Source: Chitinophagaceae bacterium
GTDB taxonomy: Bacteria; Bacteroidota; Bacteroidia; Chitinophagales; Chitinophagaceae
Assembly: GCA_016787085.1 (NCBI GenBank)
Contig: JAEUVJ010000031.1
Coordinates: 100,273 to 164,272, forward strand
Direction of reading: 5' to 3'
DNA: 64,000 bases
Part shown: one piece after another, positions 1 through 8,071 of the stretch
Numbering within the stretch: the stretch's first letter is position 1
Layout: each line of letters starts with the position of its first letter
Program-made: the position numbers and the translations under genes
The notes under the pieces: generated by a model
What the model saw: the letters and a program-made list of their open reading frames with translations, nothing else
The model's database searches: none
What the model was told of the DNA's origin: nothing

Positions 1-2986
1 CAATATCATAAGCCCATCCGTCTCCGCCAACGATCCACATGGATTTCTTTTCGAGGAACTCTGCCACCTGGTAAAGGCGATACGATTCTTCCGTCTGTAT
101 CTGGCGCAGTCTTTTCTTCAGTTCATTCACCAGGTTACGTTGCTGTATCAGTTCCGCTTCAGAATTCTGGGCATTTTGCAAAATAGTGTCTGCTAATTCG
201 CTGCCTGCTTCTTCACGAAGATTCTTCAGCAGGCGGATCGCAATATCTCTTTTCTTATCGGTTGCCAGTTTGATACCAAGACCAAACTCTGCATTATCTT
301 CAAACAGCGAGTTGGCCCATGCCGGTCCGTGACCATCATGATCGGTCGTATATGGAGTGGTTGGTAAATTTCCTCCGAAGATGGAAGAGCAACCTGTAGC
401 ATTCGCTACCAGCATCCTGTCGCCGAATAACTGGGTCAGCAGTTTGATATAAGGGGTTTCACCACAACCACTGCAGGCGCCGGAAAACTCAAACAATGGT
501 TCTAATAACTGCGAACCTTTCACAGTAGCTTTATTCACCCTTGTTCTGTCAATATCCGGCAGAGTAAGGAAGTAATCCCAGTTCTTCTTTTCTTCTTCCC
601 TGAGCGGGATCACATCCATCATATCAATAGCCTTATGACCTGCTTGTGTTTTACTTTCTATCGGGCAAACTTCTGTACAAAGTTTACAGCCGGTACAATC
701 TTCTACTGCCACCTGTAAAGTATAGGCCTCTTTGTCTTTGATGAATTCTTTACCTATTGGCGCTGTATGTTTAAAGAAGGCTGGTGCATCGGGCAGCCAG
801 TCACGATCATACACTTTGACGCGGATAGCGGCGTGAGGACAGACGAAATAGCATTTACCGCACTGAGAGCATAGTTCAGGATCCCAGACAGGTACTTGTT
901 CGGCGATATTTCTTTTTTCCCATTTAGTGGTCCCGGAAGGATAAGTTCCGTCAACCGGGAAAGCGCTTACCGGTAATTCATCTCCTTCGCCGGCTATTAT
1001 CTTGCCTAATACCTGTTGTACAAATTCCGGGGCTGCCAGTGAAACAGGCGCTTCGATCTCCCTGTTACCTACCTGGTATTTTGAATAATCTATCTTATGC
1101 AGGTTTTCCAATGTCTGGTCAACTGCTTTGTAATTCTTTTGTACTACCTCTTCCCCTTTACGTCCATATGTTTTCTTGATGGCGCTCTTGATATACTGTA
1201 TCGCCAGGTCCCTGGTCATCACATTGGAGATAGCAAAGAAACAAGTTTGAAGTATGGAATTGATCCGTGAACCCATACCTGTTTCTTTAGCGACCTTCGA
1301 AGCATTGATGACATAGAATTTTAGTTTTTTATGGATGATCTCTTCCTGGATCTTTTTGGGCAAATGCTCCCATACCTCTTCAGCATTGTAAGGAACATTC
1401 AATAAGAAGGTAGCTCCCTCCTCTGCATATCTCAATACATCATATTTCCTGAGGTAATTGAAATGATGGCAGGCAACGAAATTGGCCGAGTTTACCAAAT
1501 AGGTAGAAAGGATAGGATGCTCACTGAAACGCAGGTGTGATACGGTCAGCGATCCTGATTTTTTTGAATCATATACAAAATAGCCCTGAACGAAATCATC
1601 GGTTACGTCACCGACGATCTTGATGGTATTCTTATTGGCCCCTACTGTACCATCAGCGCCCAGTCCATAGAACAGACCGCGGAACAGGTGTTGTTTTTCA
1701 AGAGAAAATTTCTTATCCCATTTCAAACTGGTATGGGTCACATCATCCTCAATACCGATCGTGAAACCGTTCTTGGGTTTTTCATTCTTTAATTCATCAA
1801 AAATGGCTTTGGCCATACCTGGATCGAATTCTTTTGAAGCAAGGCCATACCGTCCGCCGATCACCACCGGCATTTCATGCTTCCAGCCACTATGCAGCCC
1901 ATTGACCACATCCATGTATAATGGCTCGCCGATAGCCCCGGGTTCTTTGCAACGGTCGAGTACAGCAATTTTTTTCACTGTAGCAGGTATCGCATCAATA
2001 AAATGCCTGATAGAAAAGGGGCGATAGAGATGGACGTTCAGGTAACCGACCTTCTCACCCTGGGTGTTCAGGTAATCGGTCACTTCATGCACAGGACCTA
2101 CACCTGAGCCCATAATAATAATAATACGTTCCGCTTCCGGGTGACCGTAGTAGTTGAATAATTTATAGGAACGGCCGGTCAGCTCTTCAAATTTTTCCAT
2201 CATCGTCAGCACGATCTCCGGCGCTACCTGGTAATATTTATTGGCTGCTTCCCGGCTCTGGAAGAACACATCGGGATTTTGTGCGGTACCCCGAACAAAA
2301 GGATGTTCCGGGTTCAGGGCCCTTTTGCGATGTTTGGCCACATCTTCTTCATCTATCATCTGGCGGATGATATCATCCGGTATCACTTCTACTTTGGCCA
2401 GTTCATGTGAAGTGCGGAACCCATCAAATATATTAAGGAACGGGACCCTTGTTTTTAATGAAGCGGCAGTGGCGATCATTGCCATGTCCATGGCCTGTTG
2501 CGGGTTGTTGCCAAATAACTGGGCAAACCCGGTGGACCTGGTCGCCATCACATCACTGTGGTCGCCGAAAATGGAAAGGGCATGTGTAGCCAAAGCCCTT
2601 GCTGCAATATGAAAAACCGCAGGTGTCAATTCACCGGCGATCTTATACATATTGGGAATCATTAACAGCAAGCCCTGCGAACAGGTAAAGGTAGAGGCTA
2701 AAGCTCCCCCCTGTAATGCGCCGTGAATGGCGCCGGCAGCACCGGCCTCACTTTGCATCTCTATTATCTTAGGAACATCCCCGTAAATGTTTTTTATCTC
2801 ATTACTGCTCCATTCATCGGCCCACTCGCCCATGGCAGAAGAAGGAGTGATGGGATAGATGGCGCAGACCTCGCTGGTCTTGTACGCAATAAAGGAAGCA
2901 GCTTCATTTCCGTCCATAATGGCGGAAACAGCCTCTTTTTGCCCGGGGATTTTTTCAGATGTTGCAGCTTTGGTAATAGTTTCCAT
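1..2986 (-). CDS. nifJ: Pyruvate:ferredoxin (flavodoxin) oxidoreductase, C-terminus cut off by the window edge
   Basis: Single-chain enzyme that oxidatively decarboxylates pyruvate to acetyl-CoA and passes electrons to ferredoxin or flavodoxin in the cytoplasm. About 995 codons are present; the family is usually near 1,170-1,190 residues, so the last part lies beyond base 1. The start at 2986 gives METITKAATSEKIPG. The N-terminal domain with the YPITPSS pyrimidine-binding segment follows. Two 4Fe-4S ferredoxin motifs are visible around residues 700-770 (CSQCGKCYFVCPH and CTGCKLCTEVCP). The thiamine-diphosphate region begins near residue 840 (GACSGCGET, then ATGCSSIFGGN). The reading frame is open throughout and the order of domains is that of the fused homodimeric type. 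It is read away from glyS's 3' end, separated by a terminator, so it is probably its own transcription unit. Confidence 0.95.
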   Translation of the reverse strand, partial: METITKAATSEKIPGQKEAVSAIMDGNEAASFIAYKTSEVCAIYPITPSSAMGEWADEWSSNEIKNIYGDVPKIIEMQSEAGAAGAIHGALQGGALASTFTCSQGLLLMIPNMYKIAGELTPAVFHIAARALATHALSIFGDHSDVMATRSTGFAQLFGNNPQQAMDMAMIATAASLKTRVPFLNIFDGFRTSHELAKVEVIPDDIIRQMIDEEDVAKHRKRALNPEHPFVRGTAQNPDVFFQSREAANKYYQVAPEIVLTMMEKFEELTGRSYKLFNYYGHPEAERIIIIMGSGVGPVHEVTDYLNTQGEKVGYLNVHLYRPFSIRHFIDAIPATVKKIAVLDRCKEPGAIGEPLYMDVVNGLHSGWKHEMPVVIGGRYGLASKEFDPGMAKAIFDELKNEKPKNGFTIGIEDDVTHTSLKWDKKFSLEKQHLFRGLFYGLGADGTVGANKNTIKIVGDVTDDFVQGYFVYDSKKSGSLTVSHLRFSEHPILSTYLVNSANFVACHHFNYLRKYDVLRYAEEGATFLLNVPYNAEEVWEHLPKKIQEEIIHKKLKFYVINASKVAKETGMGSRINSILQTCFFAISNVMTRDLAIQYIKSAIKKTYGRKGEEVVQKNYKAVDQTLENLHKIDYSKYQVGNREIEAPVSLAAPEFVQQVLGKIIAGEGDELPVSAFPVDGTYPSGTTKWEKRNIAEQVPVWDPELCSQCGKCYFVCPHAAIRVKVYDRDWLPDAPAFFKHTAPIGKEFIKDKEAYTLQVAVEDCTGCKLCTEVCPIESKTQAGHKAIDMMDVIPLREEEKKNWDYFLTLPDIDRTRVNKATVKGSQLLEPLFEFSGACSGCGETPYIKLLTQLFGDRMLVANATGCSSIFGGNLPTTPYTTDHDGHGPAWANSLFEDNAEFGLGIKLATDKKRDIAIRLLKNLREEAGSELADTILQNAQNSEAELIQQRNLVNELKKRLRQIQTEESYRLYQVAEFLEKKSMWIVGGDGWAYDI

Positions 2987-3095
2987 AACAATTGTTTTAA
3001 AGAACAATGGAAAGACGCTGCAAAGTAGAAAGGTGTATTTCCCCGCCGGATGATATTGGTCAGGCAAAAACTTGATTTTCGGATATACTAAAAAC

Positions 3096-3123
3096 AAAAA
3101 AGCCCGGAGAATCGCTCCAGGCC
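3096..3123 (-). terminator. Intrinsic terminator of glyS
   Basis: On the minus strand an 8-bp stem (GCCTGGAG with CTCCGGGC, one G-U pair) with a 5-base loop is followed directly by six T. It lies about 25 bases beyond the glyS stop codon and about 110 bases before the nifJ start, so it separates the two transcription units. Confidence 0.85.
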
Positions 3124-3147
3124 TGTATTTGATGATTTTAGCACCGG

Positions 3148-4617
3148 TCAGCTAATGGCATTTAATACCAGTTCTTTGATCTGGCTGATGGGTATTCTCT
3201 CCTGTTTCATAGAATCCCGGTAGCGAACGGTTACCGTGCTGTCTTCTTTGGACTGATGGTCCACCGTCACACAGAAAGGCGTACCGATAGCATCCATTCT
3301 CCGGTATCTTTTACCGATGGTATCCTTTTCTTCATAAAAACAGCGGAAATGCTTTTTACATTCATCCATGATCTGTCTCGCTATTTCGGGTAAACCATCT
3401 TTCTTTACCAACGGCAGTATCGCCAGTTTCATCGGTGCCAGTCTGGGTGGTAGCTTCAATACCACACGATCATCTTTTTTCTCTGCTGTACTCAGGTCCT
3501 CTTCCGTATAAGCCTGGCTGATCACTGCGAGGAACATCCGGTCAAGTCCGATGGAGGTCTCGATCACATACGGTATATAATTACCATAAGGCTTGCCGGT
3601 GGCCGGGTCAATGTCGTTATCGAAATACTGCTGTTTCTTTTTGCTGTATTCCTGGTGATTGCGCAGGTCAAAATCTGTCCGGGAGTGGATACCTTCCAGT
3701 TCTTTAAAGCCTATCGGAAATTCAAACTCGATATCACAGGCCGCATCAGCATAATGCGCCAGCTTGATATGATCATGGAAACGGTATTTATCAGACGGAA
3801 TACCCAGACTTGTATGCCACTTCAATCTTTCTTCTTTCCAGAACTCATACCATTTCTTTTGCGTACCAGGCTGGATGAAGAACTGCATCTCCATCTGTTC
3901 AAACTCCCGCATACGGAAAATGAATTGCCTGGCCACGATCTCGTTACGAAATGCTTTACCGATCTGGGCAATACCAAAAGGTATTTTCATACGACCGGTC
4001 TTCTGTACATTCAAAAAATTGACGAAAATGCCTTGTGCAGTTTCAGGTCTCAGGTATACTTTATTATTCTCATCTTCTGAAGAAACAGTAGAACCGAATT
4101 CAGTCGAGAACATCAGGTTGAACTGGCGGATATCCGTCCAGTTGCAGGTACCACTGACCGCACATTTTATTTTATTATCCTCAATCAGCTTCTTTAACCC
4201 TGCAAAATCATCTTTGGCCAGCAATGCGTCCATATCAGCAAGAACCGCATCAGCTTTGTCGTTCTGATTCCCAGACCGCAGCTCATCGCTAAAAGCTTCT
4301 ATCAAATGATCTACCCGGTATCTTTTCTTGCTGTCCTTATTATCTATCATCGGGTCGTTGAAGTTGTCAACGTGGCCGCTGGCCTTCCAGGTGGTCGGGT
4401 GCATAAAGATGGCAGCATCAATACCCACGATGTTCTCATGCATCCGGGTCATACTGTCCCACCAGTAGTCTTTGATATTCTTTTTCAGTTCGCTACCCCA
4501 CTGGCCGTAGTCATACACCGCCTGCAGCCCGTCATAGATCTCACTGCTGGGGAAAATAAAACCGTACTCTTTGCAATGCGAAATGATCGCCTGGAACCTG
4601 TTCGGATCGTTTGCCAT
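3148..4617 (-). CDS. glyS: Glycyl-tRNA synthetase (single-chain, class II)
   Basis: Charges tRNA-Gly with glycine in the cytoplasm. The 489-residue protein is the homodimeric eukaryote/Bacteroidota-type enzyme, not the alpha2-beta2 form. Class II landmarks are visible: the N-terminal segment FIFPSSEIYDGLQAVYDYG, the motif 2 stretch YLRPETAQGIFVNF, the FRNEI segment, and the C-terminal anticodon-binding domain (LAILPLVKK through ISQIKELV). It starts at ATG 4617, about 60 bases downstream of a matching promoter, and ends just before an intrinsic terminator, so it is probably monocistronic. Some databases name this form glyQS or glyS; the function is not in doubt. Confidence 0.96.
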   Translation of the reverse strand: MANDPNRFQAIISHCKEYGFIFPSSEIYDGLQAVYDYGQWGSELKKNIKDYWWDSMTRMHENIVGIDAAIFMHPTTWKASGHVDNFNDPMIDNKDSKKRYRVDHLIEAFSDELRSGNQNDKADAVLADMDALLAKDDFAGLKKLIEDNKIKCAVSGTCNWTDIRQFNLMFSTEFGSTVSSEDENNKVYLRPETAQGIFVNFLNVQKTGRMKIPFGIAQIGKAFRNEIVARQFIFRMREFEQMEMQFFIQPGTQKKWYEFWKEERLKWHTSLGIPSDKYRFHDHIKLAHYADAACDIEFEFPIGFKELEGIHSRTDFDLRNHQEYSKKKQQYFDNDIDPATGKPYGNYIPYVIETSIGLDRMFLAVISQAYTEEDLSTAEKKDDRVVLKLPPRLAPMKLAILPLVKKDGLPEIARQIMDECKKHFRCFYEEKDTIGKRYRRMDAIGTPFCVTVDHQSKEDSTVTVRYRDSMKQERIPISQIKELVLNAIS

Positions 4618-4685
4618 ATTAGTTTGCTATCTGTTTTAAGCTGAAGCCCGTTTCTCCCATAAGCTTCGTAATACAAGTAAGGCGG

Positions 4686-4713
4686 CAAAGATAAATTCCT
4701 TAGTAGTTTTCAA
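4686..4713 (-). promoter_or_regulatory. Bacteroidota-type promoter of glyS
   Basis: Read on the minus strand, TATCTTTG (4693-4686) matches the -7 box TAnnTTTG exactly. A TTG at 4713-4711 lies 17 bases upstream, inside the usual 17-23 base spacing. It would give a leader of roughly 60 bases before the glyS ATG. Confidence 0.7.
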
Positions 4714-4811
4714 CGCAAGTGTATAAATTTTAAAAAAATTAATTTCAAAATTCTTTGAGGAAGGCGTTAAGTTATTATTTTTATTCTGCTTTATATTAAA
4801 GCCAATCTATT

Positions 4812-4843
4812 TTTGGTTGTTTTCACTAATGTCATTACCTTTG
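4812..4843 (+). promoter_or_regulatory. Bacteroidota-type promoter of the AT-rich two-gene insert
   Basis: TTTG at 4812-4815, a 20-base spacer and TACCTTTG at 4836-4843 form an exact -33/-7 pair of the phylum. The predicted transcription start is around 4850, about 15 bases before the ATG of the 54-aa gene. No terminator is visible before the dGTPase-like gene, so both genes are probably transcribed from here. It diverges from the glyS promoter. Confidence 0.75.
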
Positions 4844-4864
4844 CACCCCTTTAAATCTTAAGAA

Positions 4865-5029
4865 ATGGCTGTCGCAACTTTCAACGATCTTCTTAAAGGC
4901 CTAAGGGAATATACTTCCGAAAAGGCTTACAGAACAACCCCGCAGTCAAAAAAGTTTTTAGAAGGCCACACCCATTCGCAAGCAGATAATAAACGAAAAT
5001 CTAAGAAAAAGGAATCAAAGAAAAAATAA
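4865..5029 (+). CDS. 54-aa basic small protein upstream of the dGTPase-like gene
   Basis: The open frame encodes MAVATFNDLLKGLREYTSEK, then a polar middle and a very basic lysine-rich tail ending SKKKESKKK. The first 25 residues could form an amphipathic helix; the tail suggests binding to nucleic acid or to an acidic protein surface. There is no signal peptide or membrane segment. A perfect Bacteroidota promoter ends 21 bases before the ATG and the next gene starts 45 bases after its stop. I do not recognise the family. Reality as a gene is supported by the promoter position, the clean start and the co-directional arrangement; function is unknown. Confidence 0.65.
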   Translation: MAVATFNDLLKGLREYTSEKAYRTTPQSKKFLEGHTHSQADNKRKSKKKESKKK

Positions 5030-5074
5030 GACGTTTGCCTTTTTCTTTATATATTAAGGCTTTATAACTTTTTT

Positions 5075-6643
5075 ATGAAGCCGCTGTATAGACCTGCCTA
5101 TGACTATAAAAGGGAGTTTGACAGAACCCCTGAAGAATTAGCTTACCCCTTTGAAGGTGATTTTTCTTTTGATTTGTCAAATCTAACACATTCTGCTTGT
5201 TTCCGACGTTTACAGGGCAAAACACAACTGTTTCCAGAAATGGAAAATGATTATTTCAGGAATCGGCTTACACATTCAGTTGAAGTAGCTGATATAGCCA
5301 CAAAGATTGCAAAAAAACTAAATCATGAACATCCATATTTCAAAGAAAATGGAATCAATATAAACTTAGTTCGTTTTGCAGGATTAGCACATGATTTAGG
5401 TCATCCCCCATTTGGGCATGTAGGAGAAAGGGCGCTTAACAAAGCGTTAATTGCATTTAGAAAAGATGAGCTTAACAAAGAAAAATACAATACTGGTTTA
5501 AGATATGAGGGGAATGCTCAAACTTTAAGGATTCTAACTAAACTCGAGAAAAAATTTGTCAATATAGCACCAGAAGGCCCAAACAGGAGTTTCCCGTTAT
5601 TTGCACAAAATGAAGGAATACTAGAAAAAAAAGATTACAGAATAGGCTTGAATTTAACATACAGATCTTTGGCTTCTATAATTAAGTACGATAATGAACT
5701 AATGGACGATAACGTAAACTCAAAAAAAGGTTATTATAAAACGGAAAAGAGTTTAGTAGATCGAATAAAATTAAATACTACAGGAAAATCTGCTGCATTC
5801 TTAAAAAAGAATAAAATTAAATTTAAAACAATTGAATGCTCAATAATGGATGTAGCTGACGACATTAGCTATACTGCATATGATCTTGAAGATGCTTTTA
5901 AAGGTCGCTTCGTTAATATGCTTGATTTTTTACACAACACAGACGATGTTTTACTGAAAAAAATTATTACAGAATTCAATCACTCATTAGAAAAAGCAAA
6001 TAACGAAAACCTATATCAACTACCCTTTAAATTATATTCACTAGATGAGTCAGGGATAAAGGATTTTCAATATGTCCTAAGCTATCCATTCATTATCCTT
6101 GGATGGATAAATAACCCGCCTATACCGAAAAAGGATATTTACAAGAGAAATAACAAAACTCATTTAACAGAAATTGGGAGATTTAATGTATCACGTGAGT
6201 TATATATTTTATCACAGAAACTCATCAAAAATGGATATTTTCGATCATACTTTATATCACAGTTGATTAAATACTTCATTGACTCAATAGAGGTTGAAAT
6301 AAATGAAACTATTCCTCCTCTCTCAAGTGTCCATTTAAATGAACCGGCCTATATGGTTTTAGAGGCCTTTAAACAATTCATTTTTGTATCTCAGACTAAA
6401 TCAGCTCGATTACAAATTGTAGATTATCGGGGAGAAGAAATTGTAACTCTCATTTTCCAGACGCTTATAAAAAACCCACAACTATTGCCTAGAGATTTTA
6501 GAACTATGCATGAAAACTCCTCCGAAATCGATAAACCAAGAGTTATTGCAGATTATATTTCGACCATGACAAATAGATATGCAATAGAATTCTATTCAAG
6601 ATTGAAGTCCGAAAATCATCAATCCATTTTTAAACCTTTCTAG
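5075..6643 (+). CDS. dGTPase-like HD-domain dNTP triphosphohydrolase
   Basis: A 522-residue HD-superfamily protein resembling deoxyguanosine triphosphate triphosphohydrolase, which hydrolyses dGTP (or other dNTPs) to the nucleoside and tripolyphosphate. Metal ligands of the family are visible: H67 in RLTHSVEV, H106-D107 in FAGLAHDLGHPPFGH and an aspartate at 262-263 in VADDISYTAYD. The EGNAQTLRIL element at 145-154 is typical of dGTPases. The length is close to that of E. coli Dgt. The gene is clearly AT-rich (19 of 60 bases are G or C at 5341-5400, against 30 of 60 at 6901-6960 next door), which suggests acquisition. Its stop codon touches the stop of the convergent MazG-like gene with no spacer. 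Housekeeping dNTP control and nucleotide-depletion phage defence are both possible; the sequence does not decide. Confidence 0.88.
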   Translation: MKPLYRPAYDYKREFDRTPEELAYPFEGDFSFDLSNLTHSACFRRLQGKTQLFPEMENDYFRNRLTHSVEVADIATKIAKKLNHEHPYFKENGININLVRFAGLAHDLGHPPFGHVGERALNKALIAFRKDELNKEKYNTGLRYEGNAQTLRILTKLEKKFVNIAPEGPNRSFPLFAQNEGILEKKDYRIGLNLTYRSLASIIKYDNELMDDNVNSKKGYYKTEKSLVDRIKLNTTGKSAAFLKKNKIKFKTIECSIMDVADDISYTAYDLEDAFKGRFVNMLDFLHNTDDVLLKKIITEFNHSLEKANNENLYQLPFKLYSLDESGIKDFQYVLSYPFIILGWINNPPIPKKDIYKRNNKTHLTEIGRFNVSRELYILSQKLIKNGYFRSYFISQLIKYFIDSIEVEINETIPPLSSVHLNEPAYMVLEAFKQFIFVSQTKSARLQIVDYRGEEIVTLIFQTLIKNPQLLPRDFRTMHENSSEIDKPRVIADYISTMTNRYAIEFYSRLKSENHQSIFKPF

Positions 6644-6970
6644 TTATCTCAACTTCTCATTATTCCGGTGCCTTTCCGCATCACGGATGTTCTTTTTCTC
6701 AAAATTTTTCTCCAAAGCCTGCGTCAGATCAACCCCCGTCTGGTTGGCGAGGCAGATCAATACCCAGAGCACATCGGCCATCTCATCTGCCATGTTTTTG
6801 TCTTTATCGGACTCCTTGAATGACTGGTCGCCATACTTCCGGGCCATGATGCGGGCCAGTTCCCCCACCTCTTCCGTCAGGATCGTCATATTGGTCAACT
6901 CGCTGAAGTAGCGAACACCTGTTGTTTTTATCCATTGGTCAACCTGCTGCTGGGCATTGGCAATAGTCAT
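6644..6970 (-). CDS. MazG-like nucleotide pyrophosphohydrolase
   Basis: A 108-residue member of the all-alpha NTP pyrophosphatase superfamily, which hydrolyses (d)NTPs to NMP and pyrophosphate and removes aberrant nucleotides. The magnesium-binding pattern ExxE...ExxD is present: E34-E37 in LTEEVGELAR and E63-D66 in ADEMADVLW. The protein is a single MazG unit, the short form rather than the duplicated E. coli MazG. Base composition matches the surrounding chromosome, unlike the dGTPase gene it converges on. Upstream on the same strand lies dtd, with an oppositely oriented small gene between them. Confidence 0.88.
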   Translation of the reverse strand: MTIANAQQQVDQWIKTTGVRYFSELTNMTILTEEVGELARIMARKYGDQSFKESDKDKNMADEMADVLWVLICLANQTGVDLTQALEKNFEKKNIRDAERHRNNEKLR

Positions 6971-7110
6971 AACAATATTTTTTCAGAAGAATTGCAATAT
7001 AGCACGATTATTGCCGTTTTACCCACCCGTTCTGAAACGGCCCTACCCCCTGAAAGCAATAAAATCAAACTATCGTCCTTCGCCGGACTCAGGATCAAAT
7101 TTGGTATTCT

Positions 7111-7434
7111 ATGATGCTTTCATCTGTCCGTAAAATAGTGGCCATTATCGCCATCGTTTGTTTAACCATCCTGTCGCAGGCGCAGCCTCTTTCTATAGAA
7201 GCAGGCAACAGCAAACCGTATAAGATACTGACCTCCGGTAAACAGATCACAGTCAAAAGCACGAAAAATATCAGGAATATCATGGTGTGGACCGCCAGCG
7301 GCCACCGTATCGTCGAGCAAAAAGATGTGAACGAACTCACTTTCTCCTTCCATATTAACGTTTCCGAAAGAGTATTCTTTTTGATGATCCAGTTTGACGG
7401 GTCAAAGCCTTATACAGAGAAGATCGGGATATGA
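7111..7434 (+). CDS. Short exported protein resembling a free-standing type IX secretion tail domain
   Basis: The 107-residue product has a signal peptide (about residues 1-25, ending LSQAQ). Nearly all the rest reads like the C-terminal sorting domain of type IX secretion substrates: ITVKSTKNIRNIMVWTASG, a loop, then VFFLMIQFDG and a final KIGI. In usual substrates this beta-sandwich of 70-90 residues follows a large passenger; here there is no passenger. It may be a remnant of a larger gene, a small domain of unrelated function or a stand-alone adaptor. Two adjacent ATGs (7111 and 7114) are equivalent starts. A near-match to the -7 box (CAAATTTG, 7096-7103) lies just upstream. Confidence 0.55.
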   Translation: MMLSSVRKIVAIIAIVCLTILSQAQPLSIEAGNSKPYKILTSGKQITVKSTKNIRNIMVWTASGHRIVEQKDVNELTFSFHINVSERVFFLMIQFDGSKPYTEKIGI

Positions 7435-7443
7435 ACCCCCAGC

Positions 7444-7481
7444 CATCCTGAGTGAAAGCGAAGGAAAGGGGGAGTTGGAGC
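7444..7481 (+). repeat. Dispersed repeat, copy 1 (CCTGAGTGAAA-CGAAGGA type)
   Basis: A stretch of about 38 bases with the core CCTGAGTGAAAGCGAAGGAA recurs at 8491-8528 in the same orientation, with scattered mismatches. The core resembles the widespread intergenic motif related to CCTGAGCGAAGTCGAAGG. It lies directly after the preceding gene's stop and 14 bases before the dtd stop. Confidence 0.6.
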
Positions 7482-7494
7482 ATCTATCGATTCA

Positions 7495-7947
7495 TCACTC
7501 TTTATCCTTTGTGTCTATTATTATTGTTACAGGTCCGTCGTTCAGTAACTCTACCTTCATGTCAGCCTGGAAAACGCCGGTTTGAACCAGTTTGCCTAAA
7601 TCTTGTGCCAATTGGTGAACCATCTGTTCATATAAAGGAATGGCCACTTCCGGTTTTGCAGCACGGCTATAACCTGGACGGTTCCCCTTTTTCGTTGAGG
7701 CGTGAAGGGTGAACTGGCTGACAAGTAATATTCCACCCTCTTTATCTTTTACTGACACATTCATCACCCCGTTCTCATCATCGAAAATGCGCATGTTGAT
7801 GATCTTGCCACTTAACCATCCGATGTCTTCTGGTGTGTCTGCCTCTTCGATACCCAGCAACACCAGCAAGCCATGGCCGATCTGTGAATGAACCTTACCC
7901 TCAATTGTTACACTGGCCCTGCTGACCCGTTGAATGACTACCCGCAT
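7495..7947 (-). CDS. dtd: D-aminoacyl-tRNA deacylase
   Basis: Removes D-amino acids wrongly attached to tRNA, as a cytoplasmic homodimer. The 150-residue product starts MRVVIQRVSRASVTI, the canonical N-terminus. An upstream ATG at 7971 would add eight residues but gives an atypical start, so 7947 is preferred. Both signature motifs are seen: SQFTLHA near residue 78 and NDGPVTI near 138 (family NxGPVT). The gene diverges from arfB, the two being separated by a heptamer tandem repeat. Confidence 0.94.
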   Translation of the reverse strand: MRVVIQRVSRASVTIEGKVHSQIGHGLLVLLGIEEADTPEDIGWLSGKIINMRIFDDENGVMNVSVKDKEGGILLVSQFTLHASTKKGNRPGYSRAAKPEVAIPLYEQMVHQLAQDLGKLVQTGVFQADMKVELLNDGPVTIIIDTKDKE

Positions 7948-7974
7948 AATTTGTATCTTTACGATTTGCAAATG

Positions 7975-8058
7975 TATTGACTATTGACTATTGACTATTG
8001 ACTATTGACTATTGACTATTGACTATTGACTATTGACTATTGACTATTGACTATTGAC
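7975..8058. repeat. Perfect heptanucleotide tandem repeat, 12 copies of TATTGAC
   Basis: Twelve uninterrupted identical copies of TATTGAC fill the spacer between divergent dtd and arfB. The unit is not a multiple of three and includes TGA in rotating frames, so the tract cannot be translated through. It occupies the position of both promoters and leaders. Copy number change would alter promoter spacing or leader length, a pattern typical of slipped-strand hypermutable loci. Confidence 0.97.
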
Positions 8059-8071
8059 TTATTTGACCTCC

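Noticed and set aside
1..2986. Small plus-strand frames (for example 1761-2027, 2241-2612, 2723-3028)
   Set aside because: They lie opposite the nifJ coding frame, which is recognisable along its full length.
3655..4644. Several plus-strand open frames opposite glyS
   Set aside because: They are antisense shadows of a strongly conserved synthetase gene and show no family features.
6644..6970. MazG-like gene as a third member of a dGTPase defence system
   Set aside because: Its composition matches the chromosome and it is on the opposite strand with its own start; only the AT-rich pair looks acquired.
7394..7712. Plus-strand frames 7394-7585 and 7452-7712
   Set aside because: They overlap the reverse of dtd and begin inside a dispersed repeat.
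7975..8058. Possible CRISPR array or coding repeat
   Set aside because: The unit is seven bases with no spacers, and stop codons occur in every frame.
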